DNA from: Nocardia wallacei
GTDB taxonomy: Bacteria > Actinomycetota > Actinomycetes > Mycobacteriales > Mycobacteriaceae
Assembly: GCF_029868745.1 (NCBI RefSeq)
Contig: NZ_JARWOP010000235.1
Coordinates: 1 to 64,000 of the forward strand
DNA: 64,000 nucleotides
Direction: 5' to 3'
The number at the start of each line of letters is the position of its first letter. Within the stretch, counting starts at the first letter, position 1. The translations under genes were made by a program, and so were the position numbers. Of this stretch, positions 16,439 to 25,730 are shown piece after piece. The notes beneath the pieces are model-generated. The model made no database searches and had not been told where the DNA came from. It was given only the letters and a program-made list of their open reading frames with translations.

Positions 16439-18184
16439 TTATCGGACGAGGATATTCAGCGCGATCACCAGCACCAGGGCGATGCCGGCGAGCAGGACCG
16501 GACGCTGGTACCAGGGCAGCGAGGCGGCGTCCGGGTCGTTCAGCTGTTCCTTCGGCGTCTCGGAGTAGACCAGGCCGACGAGTTCGGCCGCGGGCTTCGG
16601 CGTGGTCACCTGGGTGACGATGACGCTGAGCACGATGTCGACCACGAACGCCACACCGGCGGCGAGGAAGCTCGACCCCTGGCCCGACAGGTGGAACACG
16701 TCGGTCTGATGCAGGATGAAGACCACCACCGCGGACAGCGTGCCGAACACCAGGCCGACCCAACCGGCCGTGGGCGTCATCCGCTTCCAGAACATGCCGA
16801 GGATGAACGTCGCGAACAGCGGCGCGTTGAAGAAGCTGAACAGCGTCTGCAGGTAGTCCATCATGTTCGAGAAGTTGCCGGCGATGAACGCCGTGCCGAT
16901 CGCGATCACGGTCGCGCCGACCGTGGCCAGGCGGCCGATGTTCAGGTAGTACTGGTCCGGCGCGTCCTTCCGCACGTACTGCTGCCACAGGTCGTAGCTG
17001 AATACGGTGTTGAACGCCGAGATGTTGGCCGCCATACCGGCCATGAACGCCGCGAGCAGACCCGCGAGCGCCACGCCGAGCAGACCGTTCGGCAGCACCG
17101 CCTTCATCAGATACAGCAGTGACTGGTTGTAGGTGGCGTCGCCCGAGCCGGTGGCCTTGAGGTCGGCGATCTGCGGGACCAGGATGGCGGCGATCATGCC
17201 GGGGATCACGACGATGAACGGGATGAACATCTTCGGGAAGGCGCCGATGATCGGGGTGCGCCGGGCCGCGGAGATGGAATGCGTTGCCAGCGCGCGCTGC
17301 ACCTCGACGAAGTTGGTCGTCCAGTAGCCGAACGAGAGCACGAAGCCGAGACCGAACACGATGCCGACCACCGACAGGACATTGTTGCCGAATCCGCTCA
17401 ACTCGTTGCCCGGCCACGAGTGCCACTGCTCCGCACCGTCGGGCTGCCCCAGCACCTTGTCCTTCAACCCGCCGACGCCGCCGACGCGGTGCAAGCCCAC
17501 CAGGGTCAGCGGCAACAGCGCGGCCACGATGACGAAGAACTGCAGCACCTCGTTGTAGATCGCCGCCGACAGACCACCGAGGGTGATGTAGGACAGCACG
17601 ATCACGGCGGCCACGATGATCGACACCCACAGCGGCCAGCCCAGCAGCACGTTCAGGATCGAGCCGAGCAGATATAGATTGACGCCCGCGATGAGCACCT
17701 GCGCGATCGCGAAACTGATCGCGTTGACCAAATGCGCCCCGGTACCGAAGCGCCGGCGCATGAACTCGGGCACGCTGCGCACCTTGGAGCCGTAGTAGAA
17801 CGGCATCATCACCACGCCGAGGAACAGCATGGCCGGGACCGCGCCGATCCAGAAGTAATGCATGGTCGGCATGCCGTACTGGGCGCCGTTGGCCGACATG
17901 CCCATGATCTCGACCGCGCCGAGGTTGGCGGAGATGAACGCCAGGCCGGTGACCCAGGCCGGCAGCGAACGACCGGACAGGAAGAAGTCGATACTCGACG
18001 ACACCCGCTGACGGGCCAGCAGGCCGATGCCGAGAACGAAGACGAAATACAGTGCGACCAGGATGTAGTCGACGGGTGCGGCATCCAGGCGGAGCTGGGT
18101 GCCCTCGGCGAGGAGCGAGTGTGCGGGACCCCCTGCCAGCACAGCGTCGAATACTCCTGGCGGCTCAGCAGCGGCGGGCGACAT
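16439..18184 (-). CDS. Sodium:solute symporter (SSS/SGLT family)
   Basis: ATG 18184 with AGGAG 7 bases upstream is preferred over GTG 18211. The 581-residue protein has about 13-14 hydrophobic segments and SSS hallmarks: FFLSGRSLPAWVTGLAFISA near residue 65-85, MPFYYGSKVRSVPEFMRRRF near 125-150 and a Ser/Thr-rich ALATHSI helix near 255. It uses the inward Na+ gradient to import a small solute; the hydrophilic motif set resembles sugar/inositol-type members (vSGLT-like) more than proline symporters, but the substrate is not certain. It is co-transcribed with the small membrane protein downstream. Confidence 0.92.
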   Translation of the reverse strand: MSPAAAEPPGVFDAVLAGGPAHSLLAEGTQLRLDAAPVDYILVALYFVFVLGIGLLARQRVSSSIDFFLSGRSLPAWVTGLAFISANLGAVEIMGMSANGAQYGMPTMHYFWIGAVPAMLFLGVVMMPFYYGSKVRSVPEFMRRRFGTGAHLVNAISFAIAQVLIAGVNLYLLGSILNVLLGWPLWVSIIVAAVIVLSYITLGGLSAAIYNEVLQFFVIVAALLPLTLVGLHRVGGVGGLKDKVLGQPDGAEQWHSWPGNELSGFGNNVLSVVGIVFGLGFVLSFGYWTTNFVEVQRALATHSISAARRTPIIGAFPKMFIPFIVVIPGMIAAILVPQIADLKATGSGDATYNQSLLYLMKAVLPNGLLGVALAGLLAAFMAGMAANISAFNTVFSYDLWQQYVRKDAPDQYYLNIGRLATVGATVIAIGTAFIAGNFSNMMDYLQTLFSFFNAPLFATFILGMFWKRMTPTAGWVGLVFGTLSAVVVFILHQTDVFHLSGQGSSFLAAGVAFVVDIVLSVIVTQVTTPKPAAELVGLVYSETPKEQLNDPDAASLPWYQRPVLLAGIALVLVIALNILVR

Positions 18185-18407
18185 ATAGCTATCTCCTGTC
18201 GACGGGATCACCGGACGACCAATCGGCCGAATCCGGATCCTAGCGGGTTGTTAACGCTCACAGGAGCAGAACCAGCGACTCGGCGGAGCCGTGTCGGTGC
18301 CGTGCCGCGAGTATGTGGCGCCGAGCGCCCGCGCCGACCGGACGTCCGACACCACACGGCATCGGCCGTCCCGCACGCCGCGCTCGGCACGCCGCCGGGC
18401 GGCCCGC

Positions 18408-19169
18408 TCAGCCCGACAGGTCGTCGAGCAGGCGGCGGGCCTGCTCCAATTCCGCCTGCAGCTGTTCCACTTTCGCGCGCTGACTGCTGCGCACCGACTC
18501 CAGCACCGTGTCGACCACCTCGGCGACCTCGGGGTGCAGGATTTTCGCGGCCTGGGCCACCGTGGCGCCGGGGACCGACAGACCGCGGGTGCGTTTCTTG
18601 CCGTGCGCCACATCCACGGTCCACTCCCCGTCGGCGGTGCCGGACAGGGTGACCGTCACCTCCGGGGTCTTGGACTTGCGGGCGGTGGTGGCGCTCTTCT
18701 CGCGGGCCGGGCGCGGGGCGGCGCCCTGGCTCTGCTTGGCGGCCGGTTTCGGGGCCGGGGCGGCCGGTTTCGGCGCCTCGGTGACAGCGGGCTGCACCGG
18801 GGCCGGGCTGGGCGGCGTCGGCGCAGGGTTGACGGTCGACGGCATGCTCACTGCGGTGTCCTTCCTGGTTGCCGTTGTCTTCTTGGCGGTCTGCTTCGTG
18901 GCCGGCGGTTTCGCGCGGACCGGTTTGGTCAGCGTGACCTCGGTCGGCGAGAACGACAGCACATCCTTGGAGCCGGTGGGGCGCACCTGCAGGAAATCGC
19001 CCTCGGCGGGATCACCGAGTGCGACCACCTTGCCCGAACGACCCTCCGGCACACCCACCGCATCCGCGGTGAACCACACCATCGGCGGGTGGCCGTCGGT
19101 GATCTCGGCGGCTATCTGCCGAATCTCGATGTCCGACAAGGGTTGCGACTTGGTTCGACGGGACGACAT
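18408..19169 (-). CDS. DUF6319-like protein with Ala/Pro-rich linker
   Basis: 253 residues from ATG 19169. A folded N-terminus (about 1-85, including WFTADAVGVPEGRSGKVVALG) is followed by a low-complexity Pro/Ala/Lys region (about 85-165), then a second conserved part (about 165-210, TVTLSGTADGEWTVDVAHGK) and a C-terminal coiled coil (about 215-253). This layout recalls actinobacterial proteins grouped as DUF6319; the assignment is from memory of the layout. The Lys/Ala linker could bind nucleic acid. It has been misannotated elsewhere as a translation factor. Monocistronic. Confidence 0.8.
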   Translation of the reverse strand: MSSRRTKSQPLSDIEIRQIAAEITDGHPPMVWFTADAVGVPEGRSGKVVALGDPAEGDFLQVRPTGSKDVLSFSPTEVTLTKPVRAKPPATKQTAKKTTATRKDTAVSMPSTVNPAPTPPSPAPVQPAVTEAPKPAAPAPKPAAKQSQGAAPRPAREKSATTARKSKTPEVTVTLSGTADGEWTVDVAHGKKRTRGLSVPGATVAQAAKILHPEVAEVVDTVLESVRSSQRAKVEQLQAELEQARRLLDDLSG

Positions 19170-19287
19170 GGTGCTCTCCGGGCGCTAGTGGACATCTGCG
19201 TGCCATGAGCATGCCCCATGCCACCGACAAGTCCACATCGCCCGGCAATATTGTCGGACCGCCGATCTCGACCCACAGGAGAATCGT

Positions 19288-19686
19288 ATGCGCTCGCTTC
19301 GCGTCGCGGCCGTAGCCGCCGCACTCGCCGTCGCCGGATGTGCCGCCGACGGAGGGCAGTCCGCCGCACCGCAATCCGGCGGCGCGACCGCCGCACACGT
19401 CCGGGACTGCACCTCCCGGCCACACACCGAACCCGCCGAAATCATCGTCACCTGCGCCGACGGCAACCTGGCGGTCACCGATATCCGCTGGGAAAGCTGG
19501 ACTTCCGGCTCGGCGCACGGCGCGGGAATCCAGCGGCTGGGCGCCTGCGACCCGAATTGCGCCTCGGGACAGCAACAATCGACGCCGGTGGCGGTCCGGC
19601 TGTCCGCGCCCGAGGCCGGGATGTTCACCCGGCTGGAGACCGTCGCCGGCGACGGCGGGTCGCAGGTATATCCGCTCCCGCGCTGA
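19288..19686 (+). CDS. Small secreted lipoprotein
   Basis: 132 residues from ATG 19288 with AGGAGAAT upstream. The signal MRSLRVAAVAAALAVAGCAA ends in a lipobox (VAGC). The mature protein has further Cys pairs (RDCTS, VTCAD, GACDPNC), suggesting disulfides, and no catalytic motif. It is convergent with the MpaB-type gene, whose stop lies only 3 bp away. Outer-surface anchoring is expected from the lipobox; the function is unknown. Confidence 0.82.
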   Translation: MRSLRVAAVAAALAVAGCAADGGQSAAPQSGGATAAHVRDCTSRPHTEPAEIIVTCADGNLAVTDIRWESWTSGSAHGAGIQRLGACDPNCASGQQQSTPVAVRLSAPEAGMFTRLETVAGDGGSQVYPLPR

Positions 19687-19688
19687 AC

Positions 19689-20906
19689 TCAGGCGGCGTG
19701 GCTCACATGCTTCGCCGAGTCGCCGATGACCGCGGGCCGCTCCCCGATCAGCTGCCGCAGGAACGCCTCCTGCTCGCGGCGGCCGCGGGCGGCGGCGCGT
19801 TCAGTGCCGCCGGGCAGCAGCAGCGCGGCGCCACTTCTGGTGAGGTTCACCGGGATTCGCAGCAGCGGATACCACGGCGGCATGTACGGCGGCAGGCCGA
19901 GCTGCCGCATCGCTTTGGGGCCGAGGAAGGTACTGGCGACCGACAGGTGCTGCGCCCGCGCGATACGGCCGCGCAGCGCCGGGAAATTGCGGTAGTGCCA
20001 GCCGAGCGGATCGTCACCCATCGGCATCGCCAGCTGCGGAGTGGTCTCGTCGGGGTTGGTGATGGCCGTCATGCAGTGGTAGAGGATGCGCACCGCGTCC
20101 CGGAACCCGTCCGGCAGCCATTCGTCCTGCACCCCGATCAGCCAGCCGACGTAGCGGGCGAGGTGTGCCCCGGCCTCGAGATCGGCGCGCACGGGGACGA
20201 TGCCCATCGGCATGGCCCCGATGAACGGCGCGATCAGCGCGCCGACCAGGGTGGCCGCCATATCGGTCTGGTTGATCGGCACACCCCACTCGTCGGTGTC
20301 CCAGTCCGGCAGCGCGGCGACGTGCCGCCGCACGAACCCGTGGATCAGCCGGACGTGCAGGGTGGAGCGATAGCCGATACCCAGCGGCCGCATGCCGTCG
20401 TCGGAGGTGACGTCGAGCGCCCACTGCAGAGTCTCGGCGAAGCGTTTCGCCGGGCCCTTCTCCAGAGCGCCCGTGCGAATGAGGGTCTTGTTGAATCCGG
20501 AGGCCAGGTAGCCGCCCAGCAGCGAGACGTCCCGCGCGATGTAGAGCCCGTCGGTGCCGCCCATCCGGAACACCCGCTCGGCGCGGCGGATCTGATCCCA
20601 GTCCACCCAGTCCGGCACCGGCTCGTATCGGAGGAAGAACTCGCGCAACGGTTCCGGCGCCCGCGGCACGGCGTCGATGCCCTCGCGCAACGCCTGCTCG
20701 AACAGCGGGCGAGTGCGCTCCATGCCCTCGGCGTACATCCAGTCGACGACACGGTCCATCGGCTCGTCGCCGACCAGCAGCGCCGCACCCAGCGCCTGCC
20801 ACTGCCCCGGGGAGGGATTGCCGATCCGCATCAGCCGCGCGAACGGGCGCAGGCCCGGAACCTGGCGCGGCGTATCGGGATGCCGGTGCGGCACGGCTGG
20901 GTTCAT
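19689..20906 (-). CDS. MpaB/Lcp-type oxygenase (DUF2236)
   Basis: 405 residues from ATG 20906 with GGAGAGC just upstream. The DUF2236 pattern is clear: RNVSLLGGY-like element near 125-135, TGALEKGPAKRFAETLQW near 145-163, and GYRSTLHVRLIHGFVRRH near 178-195 with the conserved Arg, Thr and haem-ligating His. This family includes latex-clearing protein and fungal MpaB, haem b oxygenases that cleave carbon-carbon double bonds of terpenoid chains. Unlike secreted Lcp there is no twin-arginine signal, so it probably acts in the cytoplasm on a terpenoid or lipid. A palindrome lies in the divergent intergenic region. Confidence 0.88.
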   Translation of the reverse strand: MNPAVPHRHPDTPRQVPGLRPFARLMRIGNPSPGQWQALGAALLVGDEPMDRVVDWMYAEGMERTRPLFEQALREGIDAVPRAPEPLREFFLRYEPVPDWVDWDQIRRAERVFRMGGTDGLYIARDVSLLGGYLASGFNKTLIRTGALEKGPAKRFAETLQWALDVTSDDGMRPLGIGYRSTLHVRLIHGFVRRHVAALPDWDTDEWGVPINQTDMAATLVGALIAPFIGAMPMGIVPVRADLEAGAHLARYVGWLIGVQDEWLPDGFRDAVRILYHCMTAITNPDETTPQLAMPMGDDPLGWHYRNFPALRGRIARAQHLSVASTFLGPKAMRQLGLPPYMPPWYPLLRIPVNLTRSGAALLLPGGTERAAARGRREQEAFLRQLIGERPAVIGDSAKHVSHAA

Positions 20907-20937
20907 CGCTGCTCTCCTTCGAGCTGACGCCGGGTTA

Positions 20938-20964
20938 TGAGAGAATTTACTCGAATTTCTCTCA
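20938..20964. promoter_or_regulatory. Inverted repeat in divergent promoter region
   Basis: TGAGAGAA (20938-20945) and TTCTCTCA (20957-20964) are perfect 8-bp arms around an AT-rich 11-base spacer. The site lies 32 bp upstream of the MpaB-type gene and about 90 bp upstream of the divergent mycothiol-type gene. The spacing suits a dimeric repressor, and the AT-rich core probably overlaps the promoter. No TetR gene is adjacent, so the regulator is unknown. Confidence 0.6.
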
Positions 20965-21055
20965 TTGCGTCAAGAGTGCGATCGCGCGACGGTTGCCCGC
21001 CCACGCGGTAGCGTGCGCTGTTCATGAAGTGTTCGGCGGTCGGGAAGGGCACGCG

Positions 21056-21841
21056 ATGAGTTCGCGGCACCTGCTCGCGCTGCGCGACGAGCGACAGGCC
21101 GTGCTCGACTTCTGTGCGGAGCTGAGCGTGGCGGATCTGGCCGCCCCGAGCGCGGCGCCGGGATGGTCGGTTGCCGACGTGCTCATCCACCTGACCGTCA
21201 CCGCGCGGGCGATCGTCACGCCGACCGCGTTCGCGCTCGCGACCACCCGCGATCTCGAACGCCTGAACACGCAACTGGTGGACGTCCGGCGCTCGCATTC
21301 GACCAAGCACGTGACGTCGGAGTTCACCAAGTGGAGCGGTCGCGGGTGCGCCGCCCTGACGGTGCTGACGGCGCCGGGAATCGACCGGATTCCGTTCCGC
21401 GTCGGCGAATTGGGTTGGTACCCACTGGGTCTCGTCCCCGCCATGCTCGTCTTCGACTGGCACACCCACGTGCGCCACGACCTCGCGGTGGCCCTCGACC
21501 GCCCGATCCCGCCCACCGACCCGCGCCGCATGGCCACGCTGCTGACCTGGCTCACCGTGCTGCTGGAACGCTCCCATCGAGAAGCGTTGAGCTGGCTGGA
21601 CTCCCCCGTCGCGCTCACCCTCACCGGCCCGGGCGGCGGCAGTTGGTGTCTGGAGCCGCGCGGCGGGCGGATCCGGGTGCGACCCGGCCCGGTCACCACG
21701 GCCGCGGCCCGAATCGCCGCTCTCGCAGAGGAATTCCCGTTGTGGAGCACCGGACGCCTGGCCTGGCGGACGTGCGCGGTCGCCGTCACGGGTGACGTCG
21801 ATCTCGGCACGCGAGTGCTGGATTCCATCAATCTGGTGTGA
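21056..21841 (+). CDS. Maleylpyruvate isomerase-fold, mycothiol-dependent-type protein
   Basis: ATG 21056 with GGAAGGG upstream; 261 residues. The N-terminus is a DinB-like four-helix bundle (MDMPI_N), with the conserved APGWSVADVLIHL near 34-47 whose His is a predicted metal ligand and FDWHTHVRHDL near 139-149 supplying the second His pair. Such enzymes use mycothiol, the actinobacterial thiol, in isomerisation or detoxification; most members have unknown substrates. The C-terminal half carries the small MDMPI_C-type domain. Divergent from the MpaB-type gene across a palindrome. Confidence 0.85.
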   Translation: MSSRHLLALRDERQAVLDFCAELSVADLAAPSAAPGWSVADVLIHLTVTARAIVTPTAFALATTRDLERLNTQLVDVRRSHSTKHVTSEFTKWSGRGCAALTVLTAPGIDRIPFRVGELGWYPLGLVPAMLVFDWHTHVRHDLAVALDRPIPPTDPRRMATLLTWLTVLLERSHREALSWLDSPVALTLTGPGGGSWCLEPRGGRIRVRPGPVTTAAARIAALAEEFPLWSTGRLAWRTCAVAVTGDVDLGTRVLDSINLV

Positions 21842-22000
21842 GACCGCGACCGCCGGATAATCGGATGCCGATCCGCGACAACGAACGCTACAGTCGGTAT
21901 GGCCGAGGCGACGGAGGAGGCGCCGAGGCCCGTCCGACCCGGGGGCACCGCGTGCTTTCGGGCGTCGGACGGCGATCGGATTTCATCGGGGGCTACCAGC

Positions 22001-22681
22001 ATGAAAGACCTGCTACTCGAGGGCGTCGTCGGCTCGACCGCCTACGGCCTGAGCACGCCCGCCAGCGATGTCGACTACGCCGGAATCTTCGCGGCCCCGA
22101 CCCGGACCCTGCTCGGCCTGCACCCGCCGACCCGCGAGCGCTCGACCAGGCAGGGGCGCGACGGCGCGGACGCGACCTATCACGAGGTCGGCAAGGCGAT
22201 GGGGCTGATGCTGTCGTGCAACCCGACGGCCATGGAGCTGCTGTGGCTCGACGAGTACACGGCCACCACCGAATTCGGCTCGGAGCTGGTCGCGTTGCGG
22301 AGCTGCTTCCCGTCCGCGCGGCGGGTGCGGGACGCGTTCTTCGGTTACGCGAGTTCACAGTTGCGGCTGCTCGCTCGCGGTGGCGCGGCCGCGCGGCGGG
22401 AGAAGCACGCACGCCACACGATGCGGCTGCTGTGGCAGGGCTATCGGCTCTACACCACCGGTACGCTGCCGATCCGGGTGCCGGATCCGGAGCCGTACTT
22501 CGCCTTCGGCCGCAGTGTCGCAAGCGATCCCGAGGCGCGGGCGGCACGGGATCTGCTCGCCGCCTACGAGTCGCGCTTCGACGCCGCGGTGAGCGCGCTG
22601 CCGCAGCAGCCGGACGAGGAACCCTTGGAGGATCTGCTGCAACGCATCCGCCGCGCGCACCTGGACCGGGAGGACTCATGA
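22001..22681 (+). CDS. Nucleotidyltransferase of the RlaP-like (PF10127) type
   Basis: ATG 22001 is chosen because the domain begins at once (MKDLLLEGVVGSTAYGL) and GGGGG lies upstream; an upstream ATG (21899) adds 34 unconserved residues. The 226-residue protein has the pol-beta nucleotidyltransferase signature GSTAYGL followed by SDVDYAGIF (metal-binding D-x-D) at about 10-28, and a C-terminal alpha-helical part. This matches the DNA-polymerase-beta-like group often linked to RNA ligases (RlaP). The gene overlaps the following phosphoesterase gene by 4 bp, so the two are translationally coupled. Confidence 0.82.
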   Translation: MKDLLLEGVVGSTAYGLSTPASDVDYAGIFAAPTRTLLGLHPPTRERSTRQGRDGADATYHEVGKAMGLMLSCNPTAMELLWLDEYTATTEFGSELVALRSCFPSARRVRDAFFGYASSQLRLLARGGAAARREKHARHTMRLLWQGYRLYTTGTLPIRVPDPEPYFAFGRSVASDPEARAARDLLAAYESRFDAAVSALPQQPDEEPLEDLLQRIRRAHLDREDS

Positions 22682-23277
22682 GCGAGGTGTGGTTCACCGC
22701 CGACCTGCACGTGGGGCACCGGCTCCTCGCCGAGCTGCGCGGCTTCGGGTCGGTGCCCGAACACGATGCCGCGCTGGCGGCCCACTGGGACCGGCTGATC
22801 GGCGCCGACGATCCGGTGTGGGTGCTCGGCGACATCTCCGTCGGCGGCAAGCAGGCGCAACTCGCCGCGCTGGACTGGGTGTCGCGGCGGCCGGGTCGCA
22901 AGCACCTGATCACGGGCAATCACGACGGCTGCCACCCGATGCGCAGCGAGGCGCACCGGTGGCAGCGCATCTACCTCGACACCGCGTTCGACAGCGTGCA
23001 GCAGTCCGCCATCCGGAAGGTCGGTGGCACTCGGATCCTGTTGTCGCACTTCCCGTTCCAGGGCAGCGGGGATGGCGATCACAGCCCGGAGAGCCGGTTC
23101 GAGGAGTGGCGGCTGCCCGCCACGGGCGACAATGCCGGGCGCTGGCTGCTGCACGGCCACACGCACAGCCGCGACCGGGTGCGGGGGCGGCAGATCCACG
23201 TGGGGCTGGACGCGCACGGTCTGAAACCGGTGCCGCTGGCGTGGGTGGCGGACGTCCTCGCGGGCGCCGCGGCCTGA
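22678..23277 (+). CDS. Calcineurin-like metallophosphoesterase
   Basis: ATG 22678 overlaps the preceding stop (ATGA). The 199-residue protein keeps the dimetal motif set: D-x-H (TADLHVGHR) near residue 8, GD near VLGDIS at 52, GNHD at about 80, and GHTHS near 160. The family hydrolyses phosphomonoesters, phosphodiesters or cyclic nucleotides. Its coupling with a nucleotidyltransferase suggests end-processing of a nucleic acid or nucleotide, but no RNA ligase is present nearby. Cytoplasmic. Confidence 0.9.
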   Translation: MSEVWFTADLHVGHRLLAELRGFGSVPEHDAALAAHWDRLIGADDPVWVLGDISVGGKQAQLAALDWVSRRPGRKHLITGNHDGCHPMRSEAHRWQRIYLDTAFDSVQQSAIRKVGGTRILLSHFPFQGSGDGDHSPESRFEEWRLPATGDNAGRWLLHGHTHSRDRVRGRQIHVGLDAHGLKPVPLAWVADVLAGAAA

Positions 23278-23285
23278 CCCGACGC

Positions 23286-24353
23286 TCAGCCGGCGGTCGC
23301 GGCGCTCATCTCCTGTGCGAGGGCGGCGGCGAAGGCGTCCACGTCCGCCGGGGTGGTGTCGAAGGCGCACATCCAGCGGACCTCGCCGGTGTCCTCGTCC
23401 CAGACGTGGAACGGGAAGCGCCGGCGCAGGCGGGCGGTGACGTCCGGGGGCAGGATCGCGAAGACGGCATTGGACTGCACCGGATAGGCGATCTCCACTC
23501 CCGCCGCCCGCGCCGCGGTGGCCAGCCGGGTGGCCATGGCGTTGGCGTGCAGGGCATTTCGCAACCACAGGTCGCCGCCGAGCAGCGCCTCGAACTGAAC
23601 CGAGAGGAAGCGCATCTTGGAGGCCAGCTGCGTGGTCAGCATGCGCAGGTAGGTGATGTCGTGGATGCGGTCCGGCCGCAGGACGACCACCGCCTCGCCG
23701 AGCATCAGGCCGTTCTTGGTGCCGCCGAAGGACACGATGTCCACCCCGGCGTCGGTGGTGAACTCGCGCAACCCCAGGCCGAGCGTCGCCGCCGCGTTGC
23801 ACAGCCGGGCGCCGTCCATGTGCACCAGCATGCCCAGGCCGTGCGCGTGGTCGCAGAGCGCCCGGATCTCCTCGACCGAATAGCAGGTGCCCAGCTCGGT
23901 GGTCTGCGTGATCGAGAGCGCGAGCGGCTGGGCACGGTGCTCGTTGCCGCGGCCCCACGCCTGCGTGTCGACGAGTTCGGGCGTGAGTTTGCCGCCGGGC
24001 GCGATCACCGGATAGATCTTGATTCCGGCCACCTTCTCCGCGGCGCCGCATTCGTCGGAGTTGACGTGCGCGGACTCGGCGGTGATCACCGCGCCCCAGC
24101 GCGGCAGCAACGCTTGCAGCGCAACGACATTGGCTCCGGTGCCGGTACACATCGGATAGACCTGCGCGGCGTCGCCGAAACGGCGGGCGAAGATCTGGCG
24201 CAGCGCGGTGGTGTATTCGTCGGTGCCGTAGGAGGGTTGGTGCCCGCCGTTGGCCGCAGCCAGGGCCGCCAGCACGTCCGGATGGATACCGGCCCAGTTG
24301 TCGCTGGCGAAGGCGCGCGCGGTGGTGTCGTGTCGGCGAAGTGCGTCGGTCAC
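23286..24353 (-). CDS. Threonine aldolase-like PLP enzyme (beta-eliminating lyase family)
   Basis: 355 residues from GTG 24353. It has fold-type I PLP features: FASDNWAGIHPDV at 15-27, TAESAHVNSDECGAAE near 91-106, the cofactor-pairing Asp in HMDGARL (D180) and the Schiff-base lysine in FGGTKNG (K213). Low-specificity threonine aldolases cleave L-threonine or L-allo-threonine to glycine and acetaldehyde. It is encoded 10 bp downstream of trpB on the same strand, so the two PLP enzymes are probably co-transcribed. Confidence 0.9.
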   Translation of the reverse strand: MTDALRRHDTTARAFASDNWAGIHPDVLAALAAANGGHQPSYGTDEYTTALRQIFARRFGDAAQVYPMCTGTGANVVALQALLPRWGAVITAESAHVNSDECGAAEKVAGIKIYPVIAPGGKLTPELVDTQAWGRGNEHRAQPLALSITQTTELGTCYSVEEIRALCDHAHGLGMLVHMDGARLCNAAATLGLGLREFTTDAGVDIVSFGGTKNGLMLGEAVVVLRPDRIHDITYLRMLTTQLASKMRFLSVQFEALLGGDLWLRNALHANAMATRLATAARAAGVEIAYPVQSNAVFAILPPDVTARLRRRFPFHVWDEDTGEVRWMCAFDTTPADVDAFAAALAQEMSAATAG

Positions 24354-24363
24354 CCCGTCCAGA

Positions 24364-25614
24364 CTAGTGCGGGGCGTCGATACCCAGCTGCTGTGCGGCT
24401 ATCTCCAGATCCTTGTCGCCGCGTCCGGACAGGCAGACCAGCACGACCGCCCCGGCGGGCAGCGCACCGCGTTCGGACAGCTCGATCAGGTGACCCACGG
24501 CGTGGGCGGACTCCAGGGCGGTGATGATGCCCTCGGTGCGGGTGAGGGCGTCCATCCCGCGCAGGGCGACGGCATCGGTCACCGCGGGGTAGCTCACCCG
24601 GCCGCTGTCCTTGAGGTGGCTGAGTTCCGGGCCGACACCCGGATAGTCCAGCCCCGCCGCGATGCTGTGTGTCCCGGCGATCTGGCCGTCCTCGTCCTGG
24701 AGCAGGTAGCTGAACGAGCCGTCCATCTCACCGGGCGTGCCGACGCTCAATGTGGCCGCGTGCCAACCTGTTTCGATGCCGCGCCCGGCCGCTTCCACCC
24801 CGATCAGCCGAACCTGCGGATCGTCGAGGAAGGGGTGGAACAGCCCGATGGCGTTGCTGCCGCCACCGACGCAGGCGAGCACGTAATCCGGCAGCCGCCC
24901 TTCGGCTTTCAGAATCTGTGCCCGGGCCTCCACGCCGATCGTCGTCTGGAAGTCCCGCACGATCCTCGGGTAGGGCGCCGGACCGGCGGCGGTGCCGAAC
25001 AGATAGTGGGTGGTGTCCACGTTGGTGACCCAGTCCCGCACCGCCTCGCTGACGGCGTCCTTCAACCGCCGCCGCCCGGCGTGCACGGCCCGCACCTGCG
25101 CCCCGAGCAGCTGCATGCGCAGCACGTTCGACGCCTGCCGCCGCATGTCGTGCGCGCCCATGTAGACCACACAGGACAATCCGAGCATCGCGCACACCGT
25201 CGCCACCGCCACGCCGTGCTGGCCCGCGCCCGTCTCCGCCACGATCCGGGTCTTGCCCATGCGCCGGGCCAGCAGTGCCTGCCCGAGCGCATTGTTGATC
25301 TTGTGTGCGCCGGTGTGGGTCATATCCTCGCGCTTCAGATAGACCCGGATGCCCGGCGCCGGTAGCGATTCCGCGAAACGCGGCGCCCGGTGCAGCAGCG
25401 TGGGGCGGCCCACGCGGTCGCGCAGCAACTCCCCCAGTTCGACGCCGAACCGTGGATCCGCGCACGCTTGCCGATAGGCCACATCGAGTTCGGCCAGCGC
25501 GGCCATCAGTCCCTCGGGTACATACCGTCCGCCGAAGCGGCCGAATCGTCCCTGCTCGTCCGGGAGCGAAGCGGGCTCGCAGGATTCCTGCGCCACGCCG
25601 TGATCAACAACCAT
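24364..25614 (-). CDS. trpB: Tryptophan synthase beta chain, stand-alone copy
   Basis: ATG 25614 is used; GTG 25626 would add four residues. The 416-residue protein is TrpB1-like: [10 protein letters not shown] carries the PLP lysine (K105), the catalytic glutamate is in AETGAGQHG (E127), the phosphate-binding loop is GGGSNAIG and the C-terminus has SGRGDKD. It would make L-tryptophan from indole and serine. No trpA, trpC or other trp gene is near, which is unusual because trpB normally sits beside trpA. It may be a second copy recycling indole or doing another beta-substitution; this is inferred from context. Confidence 0.92.
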   Translation of the reverse strand: MVVDHGVAQESCEPASLPDEQGRFGRFGGRYVPEGLMAALAELDVAYRQACADPRFGVELGELLRDRVGRPTLLHRAPRFAESLPAPGIRVYLKREDMTHTGAHKINNALGQALLARRMGKTRIVAETGAGQHGVAVATVCAMLGLSCVVYMGAHDMRRQASNVLRMQLLGAQVRAVHAGRRRLKDAVSEAVRDWVTNVDTTHYLFGTAAGPAPYPRIVRDFQTTIGVEARAQILKAEGRLPDYVLACVGGGSNAIGLFHPFLDDPQVRLIGVEAAGRGIETGWHAATLSVGTPGEMDGSFSYLLQDEDGQIAGTHSIAAGLDYPGVGPELSHLKDSGRVSYPAVTDAVALRGMDALTRTEGIITALESAHAVGHLIELSERGALPAGAVVLVCLSGRGDKDLEIAAQQLGIDAPH

Positions 25615-25700
25615 CGATACCAACACGTCTCACTGCCGAACCCACATCGTGCACTCTGTCTTACCCGTGCGACCGGCGCTATGCCCTGTCGGCAATGAAA

Positions 25701-25730
25701 TAGTTAACAGTTTGTTAGTGAAGTTAAAAG
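25701..25730 (-). promoter_or_regulatory. AT-rich putative promoter region upstream of trpB
   Basis: Thirty bases of about 70% A+T in an otherwise GC-rich region, with a GTTAAC palindrome and TTAACTTC reading toward trpB. The position, about 90-115 bp before the start codon, suits a promoter with a leader. Exact -35 and -10 boxes are not assigned. Confidence 0.3.

Noticed and set aside
16163..17122. Plus-strand frame opposite the symporter
   Set aside because: Antisense shadow of the symporter; the sense-strand protein has a complete SSS family pattern.
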